Shown: positions 15,953 through 24,876, counted from the stretch's first letter. The stretch: DNA of 64,000 nt from JAYKGU01 sp035285585 (GCA_035285585.1 JAYKGU010000250.1:1-64000), one strand, 5' to 3'. Program-made: numbers and translations. Notes: generated from the sequence alone by a model not told the origin.

Positions 15953-18019
15953 CTAGATGGGATCGGCCTCATTAATAGGCGACTGGCCCAGGGGGGGCGT
16001 AAACGGTGGAGGTTCCGATTTGGTACTGGGTGCCTCGGAAACTGGCCCGTCGGTGGGTGGTGCAGCCGGTACACCAGCGCCTGTGCTACTGGGAATGGGA
16101 ATCTCCTCAACTGCGGGTAGCTTCTCCAGGGCCAGCCGCGACGGACTGGTGCCCCCCGATAGCCGCTTGAGCAGCTTGGGGCGAGGATCGTGCAGGAGAT
16201 AAATGATGCGATCGCCCGATTGCCACTCCTCCTTAGCCTGCACCACCTGCAGGCGGTTATCCCGTTCCACCAGAATCGGCACCAGTTCCCCAGCGCGCGT
16301 GAGCGCCTTCAGATGGGCCTGCTGGAAGAGCAACCCCGATTCTCGCAGCGTAGTTTCTCCCAGCTTGATAGCCCCGTCTTTGAGGTACTCATTCCACGCC
16401 TTCAGGGGAAGTTTTTGGGCAAATGCTTGGAGAACCTTGGTAGAAGTGGTCTTCACCTTACCCGACTTACCCGGCACTGCCCCCGCAGGAGCGGCCCCGT
16501 CGCCGTCCGTCATCAGCTCCCCCGTCGAGACCGCCAGAACCCGAGGTGGGCTAAATTCCTCCGTTGCCCGCTGGGCCAGCACCGAGTTGACCTCACTGTT
16601 GTTGGTCATCGCCAGGAATGTTCCGGCATTGGGCAATCCCGCTTCTTCTAAAACATCCGTATCCAGCGCACTGCGGGCGAACACCGTAATCCCTTCTTCC
16701 TCCGCCTGCCGACAGGCCTCCTCGTCGGTGTCAATCAACACCACGCTTTCGCCCCGATCCCGATAAATGCGGGCAATCAGTTGGCTCATCGGGTTACAGC
16801 CCACAATCACAGCTCCGGTCGCCTCAGTGGAAGTGATGCGCAGCCAGCGGGCGACCAACCTCGCCGTCAAACCCTGGGTGGAGACGGTGGCAATAATCGT
16901 GAGAAACACCAGGGCCTTAATGGCATCGCCTCCGCTGATACCCCGCTCGGTGAGCAAGATTGCAAACAGTGAAGCCACCGACGCTGAGACGATGCCCTTA
17001 GGAGCCACCCATGCCAGGAAAATCTTTTGTCGCCAGTTGAGGCCGCTGTTCCAGGTGCAGAGCCAAACATTAATGGGGCGCACCACCAGCATAAGCGCCA
17101 GCACCGTCAGTAACGCCCCCTGGCCCAGGGCAATGACGCTGGCAATGGACAGATCCGCAGAGAGCAGAATAAATAGAACAGACACGGCGAGGATGGTGAG
17201 CTGCCCCTTGAATCGGCGCAGCAATCTTTCTTCCGGTAGAGACGAAGCTCGCAGCACGATCCCCGCTACAACCGTGGTCATCAGCCCTGATTCGCTGCGA
17301 ATCATCTGGGCTAGCCCAAACAGGCCCCACACCCCCGCTAAGACCACCAGGTTCTTTAAATCTTCCGAGAGAAATTCTGCCCGCTTCAGAAACAGCCCCA
17401 TGAGCCAGCCGCCCACAGCTCCGATCGCCCCGCCAATACCCAGGCGCAGCAGCAGGCCACTCACCACAAAGAGGGGATCGGTGTCGCCATTGAGAATAAC
17501 GTCCAGCACCACCACTGCCAGAATGGCTCCCACGGGATCCACCAGGACGCCCTCCCCCTCTAATAAAGCCGCCACCTGACGGTCAACTTTGACCTGCTTG
17601 AGCAAAGGGCTGATCACCGTTGGGCCAGTTACAACCACCAGCGAGGCGTAGAGGAAGGCAAGGGACCAGGGGAATTCGCTGAACCAGTGGGCCGCCATGC
17701 CGCCGCCGATTAAGGTAATCAGGGTGCCAAAGGTAACGAGGTTTTGCAGGCTTCCGGAAACCCTGCCCAGATCGCGTAATTCTAAATTCAGCCCACCTTC
17801 AAAGAGAATGAGGGCAACGGATAGGGCTACAATAACTTCCAGGCCCACTCCCAGGAGATTGGGGTGGAGCACGCCCAGCCCATCAGAACCGAGCAATATT
17901 CCAAAGGGCAGCAAAAAAACAATGCTGGGAATTTTGAAGTAATCACCCAAAACCTGGGCACTGATGCCCGCGATAGTCGCAATTACCATCTGGAGGGTAA
18001 TTTCGAAAGGGGTGTCCAT
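15953..18019 (-). CDS. CPA1-type cation/proton antiporter with TrkA-N domain
   Basis: The 688-residue protein probably exchanges Na+ or K+ for H+. Residues 1-395 hold about 12 membrane helices, with VVVTGPTVISPLLKQVK and LEGEGVLVDPVGAILA supplying the family's ion-site motifs. A cytosolic TrkA-N (RCK) domain starts near 405 (GAVIVGCNPMSQ), but its glycine pattern departs from GxGxxG, so nucleotide binding is uncertain. A TrkA-C-like part follows and the last 70 residues are Pro/Ser-rich. Neighbouring genes upstream on the strand are small unknowns. Specificity cannot be told from sequence. Confidence 0.88.
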   Translation of the reverse strand: MDTPFEITLQMVIATIAGISAQVLGDYFKIPSIVFLLPFGILLGSDGLGVLHPNLLGVGLEVIVALSVALILFEGGLNLELRDLGRVSGSLQNLVTFGTLITLIGGGMAAHWFSEFPWSLAFLYASLVVVTGPTVISPLLKQVKVDRQVAALLEGEGVLVDPVGAILAVVVLDVILNGDTDPLFVVSGLLLRLGIGGAIGAVGGWLMGLFLKRAEFLSEDLKNLVVLAGVWGLFGLAQMIRSESGLMTTVVAGIVLRASSLPEERLLRRFKGQLTILAVSVLFILLSADLSIASVIALGQGALLTVLALMLVVRPINVWLCTWNSGLNWRQKIFLAWVAPKGIVSASVASLFAILLTERGISGGDAIKALVFLTIIATVSTQGLTARLVARWLRITSTEATGAVIVGCNPMSQLIARIYRDRGESVVLIDTDEEACRQAEEEGITVFARSALDTDVLEEAGLPNAGTFLAMTNNSEVNSVLAQRATEEFSPPRVLAVSTGELMTDGDGAAPAGAVPGKSGKVKTTSTKVLQAFAQKLPLKAWNEYLKDGAIKLGETTLRESGLLFQQAHLKALTRAGELVPILVERDNRLQVVQAKEEWQSGDRIIYLLHDPRPKLLKRLSGGTSPSRLALEKLPAVEEIPIPSSTGAGVPAAPPTDGPVSEAPSTKSEPPPFTPPLGQSPINEADPI

Positions 18020-18236
18020 AAACCTCTCTAGGAAGCAGCCCTAGCCTGACACGTCGTCGGTGGTTGCTCAGGAAAGTATGGCAGTCTTCGATGTGTCATT
18101 GCTCCATCGCTGTTAACGAACCGGATTTTAGCGGCACCAGGGAGATGGTGGGGCGTCAAATTTGCCAAAGGGCCTTTGAGACCACGCACAGCAAACCTCA
18201 GGTGGGTGGGAATGGGGTTTGAAGCTTAAACAAGCT
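18020..18236. other. antiporter upstream region
   Basis: A 217-base space between the small gene ending at 18237 and the antiporter start at 18019. GCTTAAAC and its near-complement GTTTAAGC flank AAGCTTTAA around 18220-18240, giving a small palindromic patch. No gene or clear promoter is seen. Confidence 0.3.
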
Positions 18237-18422
18237 TTAAGCACATTCTACTAAGGGTATCACTATAGTCAATTCTTTATAGTCGATAGGACGGACTGCG
18301 ATCGCCCAATCGCCGTGCTGGCCGGTAAATTTCACCCTGCCTTCAAAGACCTGTGAAATGAGCGTGAATCGACCGCATTGGCCAGAAATATCCGCCGTTG
18401 AGAGGTCGTAGCGCGATCGCAT
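18237..18422 (-). CDS. small hypothetical protein
   Basis: A 61-residue frame starts MRSRYDLSTADISGQCGRF and continues with alternating hydrophobic and polar residues that could form a small beta fold. It starts 12 bases after the stop codon of the 83-residue gene on the same strand, consistent with an operon. There is no recognisable domain, only a weak AGG before the ATG, and two HIP1 sites fall within or next to it. I do not recognise it. Confidence 0.4.
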   Translation of the reverse strand: MRSRYDLSTADISGQCGRFTLISQVFEGRVKFTGQHGDWAIAVRPIDYKELTIVIPLVECA

Positions 18423-18434
18423 TTTGGGTTCAGC

Positions 18435-18686
18435 CTAGAAGCGCTCGACGCTGGAGCTGAAAATTGGCTCAACGCGGATGGCCATGACTTTTGAAGGACG
18501 AACCACCATATATTCCCCCTGAATATTTTTGATGGGGACGCTGATAAACTCATCGGAAGTGGACTTGGCGACCAGTTCGTTGCTGTACCACTTTTGAAAA
18601 TCCTGAATGCTGGGGAAGCGAACCTCTTCCCGATGGCCGCCCTCCATAAACAGGTGGACTACATATTCGCTCGGAGTTCTGGGCAT
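18435..18686 (-). CDS. small conserved cyanobacterial protein, unknown
   Basis: The 83-residue protein (MPRTPSEYVVHLFMEGGHRE) is soluble, with a predicted beta-alpha-beta layout: VVHLFMEGG, a helix FPSIQDFQKWYSNEL, then ISVPIKNIQGEYMVVRP and VMAIRVEPIF. It looks like a compact ligand- or nucleic-acid-binding fold and I believe similar proteins occur in many cyanobacteria, but no function is known to me. The frame is open further upstream; this ATG is chosen because the recognisable part begins here. The TIR-like gene lies 89 bases upstream on the same strand. Confidence 0.7.
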   Translation of the reverse strand: MPRTPSEYVVHLFMEGGHREEVRFPSIQDFQKWYSNELVAKSTSDEFISVPIKNIQGEYMVVRPSKVMAIRVEPIFSSSVERF

Positions 18687-18775
18687 AGAATGACGAGTTC
18701 CCTGGGAAACAAAGGTTGACGAGGTCAATATTCCCAAAAACTGTCGCAATTGCAAAGCGATTGGGCGGCATCGGC

Positions 18776-19546
18776 TCAGCGGGTAAATAAATTAAAGCGC
18801 TGGAGCTGGCCTTCGATCGCCCCTGGGAGCGCTTTGCGCAGTTCGGTCTTAGTACGAAACTGGAGTCGCTGGCGACCGGGCACATCAAAGGGAAACTGCC
18901 CCCCCATGTCGGGGCGCTCCATCTGTACCAGCAGAATTTGCTCCGACCGCTTGCACTGGAGGGCATATCCCAATTCGACGCAGACATCGGGGCTGGGAAT
19001 CAGGCGGGGCGGAGTGCCGTCGATTTCCAGAATGGGGGTTTCGTCGGCGATGAACAGCAGGCACTGGCGGATCTTGCGGGTGAGGGTGCTGGTGAGGCGG
19101 GCTGGGCCATCGCTGAGGCGGTGAGATTCTTCCAGGATGAGGGGGAGGCGCGATCGCCCATTGAGCTTCTCCAGGGTGGCCTGGATCTCTTCCCGCAGCA
19201 GGTCGCTGGACTGGGAGTAGTGGGTTTGATAGCACAGGAAGACGGTCGGCTCCAGGGCGGCCATCAGCTCCCGCTTGGTGAAGTAGACTTCGTGGCTGAT
19301 CAGGTCGATATTGGAGACGGTATAGCCCCCGCTGCCTTCGATATAGAACTCGACAGCTTCCCCTTCCAGGTAGCGCTGAAACCATTCGGACTGGCGCACC
19401 GTTTCGCTTTCGTCTAAAAAATCGGCCCGCAGGCCTGACTTGAGCAGGTTTTTGCGGCCCAGCCGCAGATCGTGGGGGCGCTTTTCTACCTCGCGAATGG
19501 GTTCATACTCGCTGAGATACCAGGCTCTGAGAGCAATGATGGCCAT
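18776..19546 (-). CDS. protein with C-terminal TIR-like / nucleoside-processing fold
   Basis: The function of this 256-residue protein is not known. Residues 1-95 are a region I do not recognise (FLDESETVRQSEWFQRYLEG, FYIEGSGGYTV). From about 100 to 232 the order of elements resembles TIR-like and nucleoside-deoxyribosyltransferase-like folds: TVFLCYQTHYSQSSDLLREE, a helix, RQCLLFIADETP, then PSPDVCVELGYAL with Glu191 at the usual catalytic position, followed by ILLVQMERP and FPFDVPGRQRLQFR. In that superfamily the Glu attacks or positions N-glycosidic bonds of NAD or nucleotides. Two small genes follow on the same strand. Confidence 0.6.
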   Translation of the reverse strand: MAIIALRAWYLSEYEPIREVEKRPHDLRLGRKNLLKSGLRADFLDESETVRQSEWFQRYLEGEAVEFYIEGSGGYTVSNIDLISHEVYFTKRELMAALEPTVFLCYQTHYSQSSDLLREEIQATLEKLNGRSRLPLILEESHRLSDGPARLTSTLTRKIRQCLLFIADETPILEIDGTPPRLIPSPDVCVELGYALQCKRSEQILLVQMERPDMGGQFPFDVPGRQRLQFRTKTELRKALPGAIEGQLQRFNLFTR

Positions 19547-19696
19547 GACGCACGACCCAACTGACAGAATAAATGAAACGTATGTACTATAACTAGTTTA
19601 GCATAAACAACCAGCGATCGCTAAAATCGCTCAACGTAGCGATCGCCCCAGGTCTCACCTATAGCATTGGCCCATCATACAGCAACAGCGCCAACT

Positions 19697-19755
19697 GCTG
19701 GTGAAACCGAGTGACCTTCCTCCTTTCGTTAGGCAAATCTGGAGATTTCACCAGC
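19697..19755. repeat. inverted repeat upstream of the TIR-like gene
   Basis: GCTGGTGAAA (19697-19706) and TTTCACCAGC (19746-19755) are perfectly complementary with 39 bases between them. The hairpin would lie in the leader of the TIR-like gene if transcription starts further right; it may be structural RNA or part of a decayed gene. Confidence 0.5.
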
Positions 19756-20032
19756 GGCAGAGCAAAGCTCTTACTCTTGCCGACACCCCGGTGCCTAGCT
19801 CCCTGAACAACCACTTAGGAAGATATCGATTTCTGCGTTGACGCTGTTACGTTGCGAACAGACAGATTTTTTATCAACAGCTCGTTACCTCTTGTTTGAC
19901 GTTTTTGACGTTACGGACTTGGCTGTTAAATCTGCCAGGTGAAGCTCATCGCTTCAATTACCAATATAAACCGATTGCAGGGAGAATCAAGCCGGTTTTA
20001 CTAAAGTTTACTGACCGATAAATCCCTCTAAA

Positions 20033-20213
20033 AAAATAGCACCCAGCGCAATGCGCTGAGTGATCTGCTTCAAGCTATTTAGAATGATGTGGAGTTGCGA
20101 TATGGATGCCTATTTTTGTGGCGTGAAAGGGTGTAGAGAGGACTAGGTATCAATCGCATGGCTCCCCTTTGCTATTATGAAGCGATTCTAAGATTGAGCT
20201 GGGGTGCTATTTT
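20033..20213. repeat. MITE-like element with terminal inverted repeats
   Basis: AAAATAGCACCCAGC (20033-20047) and, in the opposite sense, GCTGGGGTGCTATTTT (20198-20213) form terminal inverted repeats matching at 15 of 16 positions with one extra base. The 181-base unit has no coding frame. Size and structure fit a miniature transposable element or its relic; no target duplication is obvious. Confidence 0.5.
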
Positions 20214-20490
20214 CGTGTAGCGAGACAGATTTATGTACTTCAGCTTTACCTCCTTGAATCAATCATCAGATGGCTAACTGTTCAACGGAAGCCAAGGGCC
20301 AAATCTGTCGGAAAGCTCTTAACTTCATGTTTTAATAATAGGGGCTTTAAACCTGGGGATCAAGCCTGCGTAAACAAAGTTTACTTATCAAAGATAGGAA
20401 CTAATACCTGCTGAATCAGGCTGGAATTAGTTCGGGGTTAGGCTGGGATCAGCCCAGACTACCTGCCTTTTTCTCGGTATTTTTGCGGGT

Positions 20491-20529
20491 ATTTCCCAGG
20501 AGATTTCTCAAGGTAAAGCTCCTGGAAAT
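20491..20529. repeat. hairpin-forming inverted repeat
   Basis: ATTTCCCAGGAG (20491-20502) pairs with CTCCTGGAAAT (20519-20529), leaving one bulged base and a 16-base loop. Similar CCAGG/AAATTT fragments occur near 8850 and 15890, so it may belong to a dispersed repeat family. Confidence 0.5.
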
Positions 20530-20678
20530 AGGCGAATTAAAGATAGATTTCTCCCCCAAAAAGCAAGGGGATTTGTACAAAAAAGATTGAGAATTTACTC
20601 AGCTTATTAATTGATTTACATTTGGACACAGGCGAGCCAGTCCGTTGAACCCGTGGGAGAGGGCGCAGGGTTTTCTGG

Positions 20679-20771
20679 ATGAACGCTCTGGCCGCTATGG
20701 AACTTTTGCAATGGGGTGATGCGATCGCCGCAACGACTACCTGCACAACGGTTTATTTGGCTCTACTATGA
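20679..20771 (+). CDS. possible 30-residue ORF overlapping the sirB start
   Basis: ATG at 20679 opens a 30-codon frame (MNALAAMELLQWGDAIAATT and ten more residues) ending in TGA that overlaps the ATG at 20768 as ATGA, the classical arrangement for translational coupling. A purine-rich AGGGCGCAGGG lies 8-18 bases before the ATG. The peptide is mildly hydrophobic and unknown to me. The overlap may be chance, since the sirB start itself is uncertain. Confidence 0.2.
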   Translation: MNALAAMELLQWGDAIAATTTCTTVYLALL

Positions 20772-21667
20772 TCGGAAACTGTAGGGGCATCCTGTCGCTG
20801 CACTATGAGTTCCGAGTTCCGATTATTGTGAAGCATTTCCCCCATCGTGATTTAGATTCCCGCTCGGCAGCCTATCTGCTCGTCACCCACGGCAGCCGCG
20901 ATCCACGCCCTGACTGGGCCGCCCACCAACTGGCCGACCGGGTCGCCAAACGACTGATAGCGTTGACCGCTGCTGCGATCCCTGACCCGCCGCATCCCCT
21001 GGTGGGAACGGCCACCCTGGAACTGGCGGAGGAGCCGCTGCACCGGCAGATTGAGCGCTTTGGCGATCGCGCCCAATCCCTGGGAATGCACCAGGTCGCC
21101 ATCGTGCCTCTGTTTTTGCTGCCCGGTGTCCACGTCCGTGACGATTTACCCCGTGAGGTAGCGGTGGCGCAGCAGTCCCTGGGCGGGCGGGTGGCCCTGC
21201 ACCTGACGCCCTATTTGGGCAGCCATCCAGCAATGGGGGGCTACCTGCGCCACTGCCTGGACGATTTTTCCGAAGAAAGCCAGTGGGCTGATGGGCAGCC
21301 CGCGAAAATTGGCCGCATTGTCATGGCCCACGGCAGTCGCCGCCCCGGCGGCAATCAGCTCATCGAGGCGATCGCCCACCAGCTCGATGCCGAACCCGCC
21401 TACTGGTTTGTGGCTCCCAGCTTGCCCGACCAGGTGCAGACCCTGGTGCAGCGGGGCTGTCGGCAGATTCGCATCATGCCCTACTTCCTATTTGCGGGGG
21501 GAATTACCGACGCGATCGCCGAAATGGTTTGCCAAGTGTCTGCCCAACACCCGGACCTGGCGCTGCTCCTGCAGGCTCCCCTCGGCCCGACACCCGCCAT
21601 CGCTGAAATGGTTGTAGACTTGTTGACTCAAGTTGAATTTCCCGCTGCGGCGACGTCTATTTTCTGA
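20768..21667 (+). CDS. sirB: sirohydrochlorin ferrochelatase (CbiX/SirB family, two-domain)
   Basis: SirB inserts Fe2+ into sirohydrochlorin to give siroheme, the cofactor of nitrite and sulphite reductases; related CbiX enzymes insert Co2+. Of 299 residues, two CbiX-type domains are visible: AYLLVTHGSRDPR at about 35 with VAIVPLFLLPGVHVRDD, and GRIVMAHGSRRPGG at about 180 with IRIMPYFLFAGGITDAI. Each has a metal-site His. Family proteins usually begin just before YLLVTHGSRD, so the first 30 residues are doubtful; a GTG at 20828 is an alternative start. It precedes cobA, which makes the precursor. Confidence 0.88.
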   Translation: MIGNCRGILSLHYEFRVPIIVKHFPHRDLDSRSAAYLLVTHGSRDPRPDWAAHQLADRVAKRLIALTAAAIPDPPHPLVGTATLELAEEPLHRQIERFGDRAQSLGMHQVAIVPLFLLPGVHVRDDLPREVAVAQQSLGGRVALHLTPYLGSHPAMGGYLRHCLDDFSEESQWADGQPAKIGRIVMAHGSRRPGGNQLIEAIAHQLDAEPAYWFVAPSLPDQVQTLVQRGCRQIRIMPYFLFAGGITDAIAEMVCQVSAQHPDLALLLQAPLGPTPAIAEMVVDLLTQVEFPAAATSIF

Positions 21668-21799
21668 TTTCAGCCGTCATCCTCAAAAAAGCATTCTTTG
21701 GGGCGATCGCCCTCTGAAATTAGCGGGTTTACTGCGATCGATGCCCTTTCTCTCCTAAAATCTCTTACCTCCTATTTCTTTCGCTAATCTCTTTCGCCT

Positions 21800-22573
21800 A
21801 TGCAGCCTACCGTCGGAAAAGTGTATCTCGTTGGCGCAGGGCCGGGTGATCCTGGCCTGTTTACCCTCAAGGGCAAAACCCTGCTGGAGTATGCCGATGT
21901 CGTGGTCTACGATGCCCTGGTCAGCCCCGACATCCTGGCGATGGTCAATCCCCAGGCGGAGCTGATTAACGCGGGCAAGCGGCGGGGCCGACACTCGCTG
22001 CTGCAAACCGACACCACCCGGCTGCTGATTGAGAAAGCGCAGACCTGTGCGGTGGTGGTGCGGCTGAAGGGGGGCGACCCCTTTGTCTTTGGCCGGGGCG
22101 GCGAAGAAATGGCAGATCTGGTCGAAGCGGGGGTGCCCGTGGAGGTGGTACCGGGGATTACGGCGGGGATTGCGGCTCCGGCCTATGCAGGCATTCCCCT
22201 TACCCACCGGGGCTACAGCTCCTCCGTGACCTTTGTGACGGGCCACGAGGCGGCGGGCAAATATCGGCCCCAGGTGAACTGGCGGGCGATCGCCCACAGC
22301 TCCGAAACCATCGTCATTTACATGGGCATCCACAACCTGACCCACATCGTAGACGAACTGCTCACCGCTGGGCTGGCCACCGATACGCCCGTAGCCTTGG
22401 TGCGCTGGGGCACCCGCCCGGACCAGGAGGAACTGGTGGGCACCCTGGAGACGATCTGCGAGCAGGTGGAAGTGACCCAGTTCTCGGCTCCGGCGATCGC
22501 CGTGGTGGGTTCGGTGGTGCATCTGCGGGCCATCCTGGCGGACTGTCGCCCCAGCAGCGTGCTGGTAAGCTAA
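21800..22573 (+). CDS. cobA: uroporphyrinogen-III C-methyltransferase
   Basis: This enzyme (SUMT) uses two S-adenosylmethionines to make precorrin-2 from uroporphyrinogen III at the branch point to siroheme and cobalamin. The 257-residue single-domain form has the full set of family motifs: VYLVGAGPGDPGLFTLKG, VVRLKGGDPFVFGRGGEE, VVPGITAGIAAPAYAGIPLTHRG and VIYMGIHNL. There is no fused CysG dehydrogenase/chelatase part, consistent with a separate SirB immediately upstream. dapL follows after 36 bases. Confidence 0.95.
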   Translation: MQPTVGKVYLVGAGPGDPGLFTLKGKTLLEYADVVVYDALVSPDILAMVNPQAELINAGKRRGRHSLLQTDTTRLLIEKAQTCAVVVRLKGGDPFVFGRGGEEMADLVEAGVPVEVVPGITAGIAAPAYAGIPLTHRGYSSSVTFVTGHEAAGKYRPQVNWRAIAHSSETIVIYMGIHNLTHIVDELLTAGLATDTPVALVRWGTRPDQEELVGTLETICEQVEVTQFSAPAIAVVGSVVHLRAILADCRPSSVLVS

Positions 22574-22609
22574 ACTACGGTATTTGCGCAAGCGGTCTAG
22601 CCATCAGCC

Positions 22610-23842
22610 ATGACAACGATCAATAACCACTACCTCAAGCTCAAAGCCGGATATCTGTTTCCCGAAATTGCCCGTCGCGTCAATGCCTTTGCGGAGGCCA
22701 ATCCCGACGCCCAGATCATCAAACTTGGCATTGGCGACGTCACGGAACCCCTACCGGAAGCCTGCCGCACCGCCATGATCCGCGCGGTGGAAGATATGGG
22801 CGATCGCGCCACCTTCCGGGGCTACGGCCCAGAGCAGGGCTACCTCTGGCTGCGGGAAAAGATTGCCCAGCACGATTTCCAGTCACGGGGCTGCGACATT
22901 GACGCCTCCGAGGTTTTTGTCTCCGATGGGGCCAAGTGCGACACGGGCAACATTCTGGACATTTTCGGGCACGACAACGCCATTGCCGTCACCGACCCGG
23001 TCTATCCCGTCTATGTCGATACAAACGTGATGGCGGGCAATACGGGGGACGCCACCGAGAGCGGCGAGTATGGGGGGCTTACCTACCTGCCCATGACGGC
23101 GGCCAATGGCTTCACCCCTGCCCTGCCCGATCATCCGGTGGACCTGATTTACCTCTGCTTCCCCAACAATCCCACGGGGGCAACGGCAACGGCGGCGGAC
23201 CTGAAGATGTGGGTAGATTATGCGATCGCCCACGGCTCCATCATCCTCTTCGACGCCGCCTACGAAGCCTTCATCACCGACCCTACCCTGCCCCACTCCA
23301 TTTATGAGATCGAGGGAGCGCGCACCTGCGCCATCGAGTTTCGCTCCTTCTCCAAAAATGCAGGCTTTACCGGCACCCGCTGCGCCTACACCGTGGTGCC
23401 CAAGGGGCTAACCGCCAAGGCCGCCGATGGTTCTGACGTGGAACTGCACGCCCTGTGGAACCGCCGCCAGTCCACCAAGTTCAATGGCGTGTCTTATATC
23501 GTCCAGCGGGGTGCGGAGGCCATCTACTCCCCCGACGGTATGGCGCAAATCCAGAGCCTGATTGCCTTCTACCTGGAAAACGCCCGCATCGTCCGGGAGA
23601 AGCTGGAGCAGGCGGGCATCACCGTCTACGGCGGCGTCAACGCCCCCTACGTCTGGGTGAAAACCCCCGACGGTCTATCCAGTTGGGATTTCTTCGACAA
23701 ACTGCTGCACACCTGCCACGTGGTCGGCACTCCTGGCTCCGGCTTTGGGGCCGCCGGAGAGGGCTACTTCCGCATCTCGGCCTTCAACAGCCGTCAGAAT
23801 GTGGAAGCGGCCATGCAGCGCATTACCCAGCAGCTTGTTTAG
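22610..23842 (+). CDS. dapL: LL-diaminopimelate aminotransferase
   Basis: DapL converts tetrahydrodipicolinate directly to LL-diaminopimelate using glutamate, the short lysine/peptidoglycan route of cyanobacteria and plants. The 410-residue product is a class I PLP aminotransferase with the pyridoxal lysine K249 in SFSKNAGFTGTRCAY and the PNNPTG motif near 185. MTTINNHYLKLKAGYLFPEI matches the DapL N-terminus. It lies 36 bases downstream of cobA on the same strand and may be co-transcribed, with no evident metabolic link. Confidence 0.96.
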   Translation: MTTINNHYLKLKAGYLFPEIARRVNAFAEANPDAQIIKLGIGDVTEPLPEACRTAMIRAVEDMGDRATFRGYGPEQGYLWLREKIAQHDFQSRGCDIDASEVFVSDGAKCDTGNILDIFGHDNAIAVTDPVYPVYVDTNVMAGNTGDATESGEYGGLTYLPMTAANGFTPALPDHPVDLIYLCFPNNPTGATATAADLKMWVDYAIAHGSIILFDAAYEAFITDPTLPHSIYEIEGARTCAIEFRSFSKNAGFTGTRCAYTVVPKGLTAKAADGSDVELHALWNRRQSTKFNGVSYIVQRGAEAIYSPDGMAQIQSLIAFYLENARIVREKLEQAGITVYGGVNAPYVWVKTPDGLSSWDFFDKLLHTCHVVGTPGSGFGAAGEGYFRISAFNSRQNVEAAMQRITQQLV

Positions 23843-23877
23843 GGCCAGCAGCTTGCCTAGGGGACGGATGCGCCGCT

Positions 23878-24876
23878 CTACCGCTGGAGGGGTTCAGGTT
23901 TGACCTTGCCGTTGGCGGGCGATCGCTGCCGATGCTGGTCAATCTCGGCTCGCCGCAGGCGCAGTTGAATATCCTCCAGCATTTTGCGGTTAACCGCCAG
24001 CAGGTCGGCCACCAACCCCAGCACCCAGAGCTGCACCCCCACGAGGATCAGAATGGCCGCCAGGATCAGGCTGGGGGCGCGGGCGCGGGTGGGGTCTTCG
24101 AACAAAAAGAGGAGCAGCCAGCGCAGGCACAGCAGCGTCCCCATACCAAAGGGCATACAGCCCAGCAGGGTAAAAAAACGCAGCGGTCGATACACCATGA
24201 AGATGCGCACGATGGTGAGGATTGACCGCTGGATATAGCTGGGAATGCTCTTCACCAGGCGGGATGGCCGCAGATAGCCGTTGGTGCGGATGGGCACCGA
24301 GGTAATCGCCATGCCCCGCTGCCCCGCCTGGATAATGGTTTCCAGGGTATAGGTGTATTCGTTGAAGACATTCATTTGCAGAGCGGCATGGCGGCTATAG
24401 GCGCGAAAGCCGCTGGGGGCGTCGGGGATTTTTGTATTGCTGGCCAGCCGCACCACCCAACTGCCAAAGCCCTGCAATAGTTTCTTAACTGGGGAGAAAT
24501 GGCTGATCTGGCGGATGGGGCGGGCACCGATGACAATTTCTGCCTCCCCCCGCAGAATCGGCTCCACCAGGGCGGGAATGTCGGCGGCACAGTACTGGTT
24601 GTCGGCGTCCGTATTCACAATAATGTCGGCTCCGGCCTTAAGGGATGCCTCCAGCCCGGCCATGAAGCCCGCCGCCAGCCCCCGGTTGTGCTCAAAGCGG
24701 ACGATGTGATCGACCCCCCATGCCTGGGCCACCTCGACGGTGCGATCGCTACTGCCGTCGTCAATAATCAGCCACTCCACCTCGTCAATGCCAGGGAGGT
24801 GACGGGGCAGCTCCGAGAGGGTGACGCCCAGGGTTTGCTCTTCGTTGTAGCAGGGGATTTGGATAATCAGCTTCAC
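23878..24876 (-). CDS. family 2 glycosyltransferase (polyprenyl-phosphate type)
   Basis: The 332-residue protein has a GT-A domain at about 1-230 (IIQIPCYNEEQTLG, WLIIDDGSSDRTVEVA, NTDADNQY as DxD site) and two hydrophobic helices near 240-310 for membrane attachment. The layout resembles dolichol-phosphate mannose synthase-like enzymes that move a sugar onto a polyprenyl phosphate. The start is taken as GTG at 24876, where the family's KLIIQIPCYNEE begins; a longer frame from TTG at 24966 adds 30 unrelated residues. The GT-C gene upstream on the strand probably uses the lipid-linked sugar. Confidence 0.88.
   Translation of the reverse strand: MKLIIQIPCYNEEQTLGVTLSELPRHLPGIDEVEWLIIDDGSSDRTVEVAQAWGVDHIVRFEHNRGLAAGFMAGLEASLKAGADIIVNTDADNQYCAADIPALVEPILRGEAEIVIGARPIRQISHFSPVKKLLQGFGSWVVRLASNTKIPDAPSGFRAYSRHAALQMNVFNEYTYTLETIIQAGQRGMAITSVPIRTNGYLRPSRLVKSIPSYIQRSILTIVRIFMVYRPLRFFTLLGCMPFGMGTLLCLRWLLLFLFEDPTRARAPSLILAAILILVGVQLWVLGLVADLLAVNRKMLEDIQLRLRRAEIDQHRQRSPANGKVKPEPLQR

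Larger units (their letters stand above)
19547..20767. other. 1.2-kb region without a supported gene
   Basis: This is the largest gene-free stretch. It holds a minus-strand 51-codon frame (19659-19814) of unclear status, a 10-base perfect inverted repeat (19697-19755), a MITE-like unit with terminal inverted repeats (20033-20213), a hairpin (20491-20529), and near its right end a 30-codon frame overlapping the sirB start. Stop codons are frequent in all frames between 19850 and 20500. No tRNA or known structured RNA is recognised. Confidence 0.5.

Noticed and set aside
20537..20746. 69-codon minus-strand frame upstream of sirB
   Set aside because: Composition looks random and there is no ribosome-binding site.
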